Below the pieces are notes generated by a model. That model was not told the origin of the DNA and ran no database searches. It was given only the letters and a program-made list of their open reading frames with translations. From the NCBI GenBank assembly GCA_964442435.1, contig CAYTZG010000040.1, positions 1-6,085 on the forward strand: 6,085 nucleotides of DNA, read 5' to 3'. This DNA comes from CAMXAS01 sp964442435. GTDB lineage: Bacteria > Bacteroidota > Bacteroidia > Bacteroidales > P3. Shown here piece by piece: positions 4,834-6,085 of this stretch. How positions within the stretch are numbered: the first letter of the stretch is position 1; every line of letters starts with the position of its first letter. The position numbers and the translations under genes are program-made.

Positions 4834-5598
4834 ATGATTTTCAGAGATCATCCCGCCCCGCTGGCCAACTTCCTCTTACGGTTGGAACAGGCCCCCGACG
4901 CCTTGCAGGAAGAGGTCGTCGCGCAGCTGAAGCCGCTGATAAAGGAAGACCGTCTGCAAAAGATGGAACAAGTGCTGTCGCGACGCACCCAGGCGCTGAC
5001 CGTGCTCATCGAGAACGTCTATCAGCCGCAAAACGCGAGCGCGGTACTCCGCACGGCCGAAGCCATCGGGCTGCAATCTGTATATATTGTAGAGAAAGAC
5101 CACCGCTACGACGTGTCGCCGCAGGTGGTCATGGGGGCCGACAAATGGCTCGACCTCCACTATGCGCCGGGCGAAGACAGCTGCCCCGACAATACGCTGG
5201 CGCATTACGCACTGTTGAGACGCCGGGGCTACCGCATCGCGGCCACGTGCTGGACGGAAGACGCCGTGCCGATACAGGAACTCGACCTCTCCTCGCCCTT
5301 GGCCCTGGCGTTCGGCACCGAACTGACGGGGCTGAGCCAAACCGCCATAGAAGCGGCCGACCTGCGGACTTATATCCCGATGTACGGTTTTACGCAGAGT
5401 TTCAATATCTCGGTGGCGGCCGCGCTCTGTATGCACTACCTGCGCCCCGAAATGGAAAGACGGCACCCGCGGTTGTTGCCACTCAATCCCAAGGTCTATC
5501 GCCGCGTCCTCGTGCAATGGATGGCGGCCTCGCTCCGCCTCGGCGAAGACCTGCTCAAACCCTATTACCAACATCCCGACTTGCCCCTACTGTCATGA
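4834..5598 (+). CDS. trmH: TrmH-family (SpoU) RNA 2'-O-methyltransferase
   Basis: SPOUT-class enzymes with this signature transfer a methyl group from S-adenosylmethionine to a ribose 2'-OH; TrmH makes Gm18 in the D-loop of tRNAs. The 254-residue protein has an N-terminal helical extension (1-50), then LSRRTQALTVLIENVYQPQNASAVLRTAEAIG (48-79, motif 1, with Asn67, the likely catalytic Arg73 and Glu76), GADKWLDL (101-108), motif 2 LALAFGTELTGLS (156-168) and motif 3 IPMYGFTQSFNISVAAALCMHY (181-202), which form the knotted SAM site. The motif-1 context RRTQALTV...ENVYQPQNASA resembles E. coli TrmH more than RlmB or TrmL, so tRNA Gm18 is the best guess, not proven. The ATG at 4834 lies six bases past a strong terminator, so expression needs read-through or a promoter within the HU 3' region. 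The stop overlaps the next start (ATGA). Confidence 0.9.
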   Translation: MIFRDHPAPLANFLLRLEQAPDALQEEVVAQLKPLIKEDRLQKMEQVLSRRTQALTVLIENVYQPQNASAVLRTAEAIGLQSVYIVEKDHRYDVSPQVVMGADKWLDLHYAPGEDSCPDNTLAHYALLRRRGYRIAATCWTEDAVPIQELDLSSPLALAFGTELTGLSQTAIEAADLRTYIPMYGFTQSFNISVAAALCMHYLRPEMERRHPRLLPLNPKVYRRVLVQWMAASLRLGEDLLKPYYQHPDLPLLS

Positions 5599-6014
5599 TA
5601 GAACACGAAGTCAGCATCTTATCGGTTGACCCGACCCGACATACGCTGCGCGTGCGCCTCGTTTCGCAAAGCGCGTGCGCCGGCTGTTCGGCGCGCAAAG
5701 CCTGCGCCATGCAGGAGCGCCAAGACAAGGAATGGACGGTGGATTATCCGGCCGACGAATCCTATACGGTCGGCGAGCAAGCCATTTTGGTCATCAGTGA
5801 GAAAAACGGCTTCAAGGCCGTCACGTTGGCCTACGTCCTGCCGTTCGTCTGTCTCGTCGGCCTGATGTTCGGCCTGTCGTGCTTTACCAAAAACGAATTA
5901 CTGATTGGCGTGGCGGCCTTGGGCGGCGTCGCGCTCTACTTCTTTATATTGGCCTTTCTCAGAAAACGGCTGAGCCGCAGTTTGCGGTACAGCGTGCGGC
6001 GAAAAGAAAGGTAA
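5595..6014 (+). CDS. rseC: RseC/MucC-family membrane protein (SoxR-reducing system type)
   Basis: This 139-residue protein has the RseC layout: a soluble N-terminal domain (1-75) with a cysteine cluster SACAGCSARKAC (26-37; Cys28, Cys31, Cys37), then two hydrophobic segments at about 76-95 and 102-122 (a hairpin in the inner membrane) and a basic tail KRLSRSLRYSVRRKER. In enterobacteria RseC belongs to the SoxR-reducing system with Rsx/Rnf proteins and affects sigma-E signalling. In many Bacteroidota the homologue precedes the Rnf electron-transport genes, so a role with a flavin/iron-sulphur membrane complex is likely. The ATG at 5595 overlaps the trmH stop by 4 bases (ATGA), suggesting coupled translation; an upstream start in the same frame lies within trmH and is unsuitable. 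Here no rnf gene follows: the next feature is a hairpin and a CRISPR repeat. Confidence 0.85.
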   Translation: MIEHEVSILSVDPTRHTLRVRLVSQSACAGCSARKACAMQERQDKEWTVDYPADESYTVGEQAILVISEKNGFKAVTLAYVLPFVCLVGLMFGLSCFTKNELLIGVAALGGVALYFFILAFLRKRLSRSLRYSVRRKER

Positions 6015-6043
6015 ATACGAGGCTACTTAATATAGCCTCGTAT
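6015..6043. terminator. Perfect hairpin between rseC and the CRISPR repeat
   Basis: Positions 6015-6025 (ATACGAGGCTA) and 6033-6043 (TAGCCTCGTAT) form a perfect 11-bp stem with a 7-base loop. It begins directly after the rseC stop codon (6012-6014). On the plus strand no T tract follows; on the minus strand the sequence after it is richer in T (TTTACCTTTCTTTTC). It may terminate rseC transcription, the leftward CRISPR transcript, or both. Confidence 0.6.
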
Positions 6044-6046
6044 CAC

Positions 6047-6085
6047 GTTTCAATCCATGCACCCACACGGGGTGCGACCACCTTG
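6047..6085 (-). CRISPR. Edge of a type I-C-like CRISPR array: one repeat and the start of a spacer
   Basis: The plus strand reads GTTTCAATCCATGCACCC, then ACACG, then GGGTGCGAC (6047-6078, 32 bases). On the minus strand this is GTCGCACCCC...GGATTGAAAC, the form of type I-C repeats, which are about 32 bases long, contain the GCACCC/GGGTGC palindrome (6059-6064 and 6070-6075) and end in ATTGAAAC. The following seven bases (6079-6085) would begin the first spacer. No second copy lies to the left, so this is the array boundary. In the usual orientation the crRNA strand is the minus strand, making this the leader-distal (last) repeat, with leader and cas genes beyond the right edge. The subtype rests on repeat shape alone and the exact repeat end cannot be fixed from one copy. 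No cas gene is in the window. Confidence 0.82.

Noticed and set aside
4876..5574. 232-residue open frame on the minus strand opposite trmH
   Set aside because: It is the antisense shadow of a gene with intact SPOUT motifs and no promoter or domain supports it.
5145..5594. Upstream extension of the rseC reading frame
   Set aside because: The frame stays open through trmH, but the added 150 residues are Arg/Pro-rich, and the ATGA overlap at 5595 gives a normal RseC length.

Overview
The window looks like a chromosomal segment of a Bacteroidota member, most likely Bacteroidales. Four promoters fit the Bacteroidota pattern (a TTG-type -33 box, about 19-20 bases, then TAnnTTTG at -7), although one or two lack a clear -33 box. 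Start codons mostly lack a Shine-Dalgarno sequence and leaders are A-rich. Several proteins (Fmt with VVAFRMLP, a TPR membrane protein directly before ribH, an RseC-type protein) match Bacteroidota versions as I recall them. Coding DNA is fairly GC-rich and intergenic DNA is AT-rich. A genus such as Alistipes or another Rikenellaceae member would be a guess.

Layout: (1) 17-522, minus strand: a small cupin ending in a hairpin terminator. (2) 523-692: a regulatory region with two face-to-face promoters and an inverted repeat. (3) 693-1061, plus: an HxlR-family regulator. (4) 1065-2000, minus: a TatD-family nuclease, tail to tail with hxlR. (5) 2125-4381, plus: a membrane-anchored TPR protein, riboflavin synthase component ribH, and fmt, probably one transcription unit. 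(6) 4429-4827, plus: an HU gene with its own promoter and a strong terminator. (7) 4834-6014, plus: a TrmH-type tRNA methyltransferase overlapping an RseC-family membrane protein by 4 bases. (8) 6015-6085: a perfect hairpin followed by what looks like the last repeat of a type I-C CRISPR array that continues past the right edge.

Most genes are housekeeping: lumazine synthesis, initiator tRNA formylation, nucleoid structure, tRNA modification and DNA/RNA processing. The accessory parts are the cupin/HxlR pair, which reads as a small, possibly redox- or ligand-sensing switch, and the CRISPR array end. I see no clearly new multi-gene system inside the window. The strongest lead is the CRISPR array entering at the right edge, where only one repeat and 7 bases of the adjoining spacer are visible.
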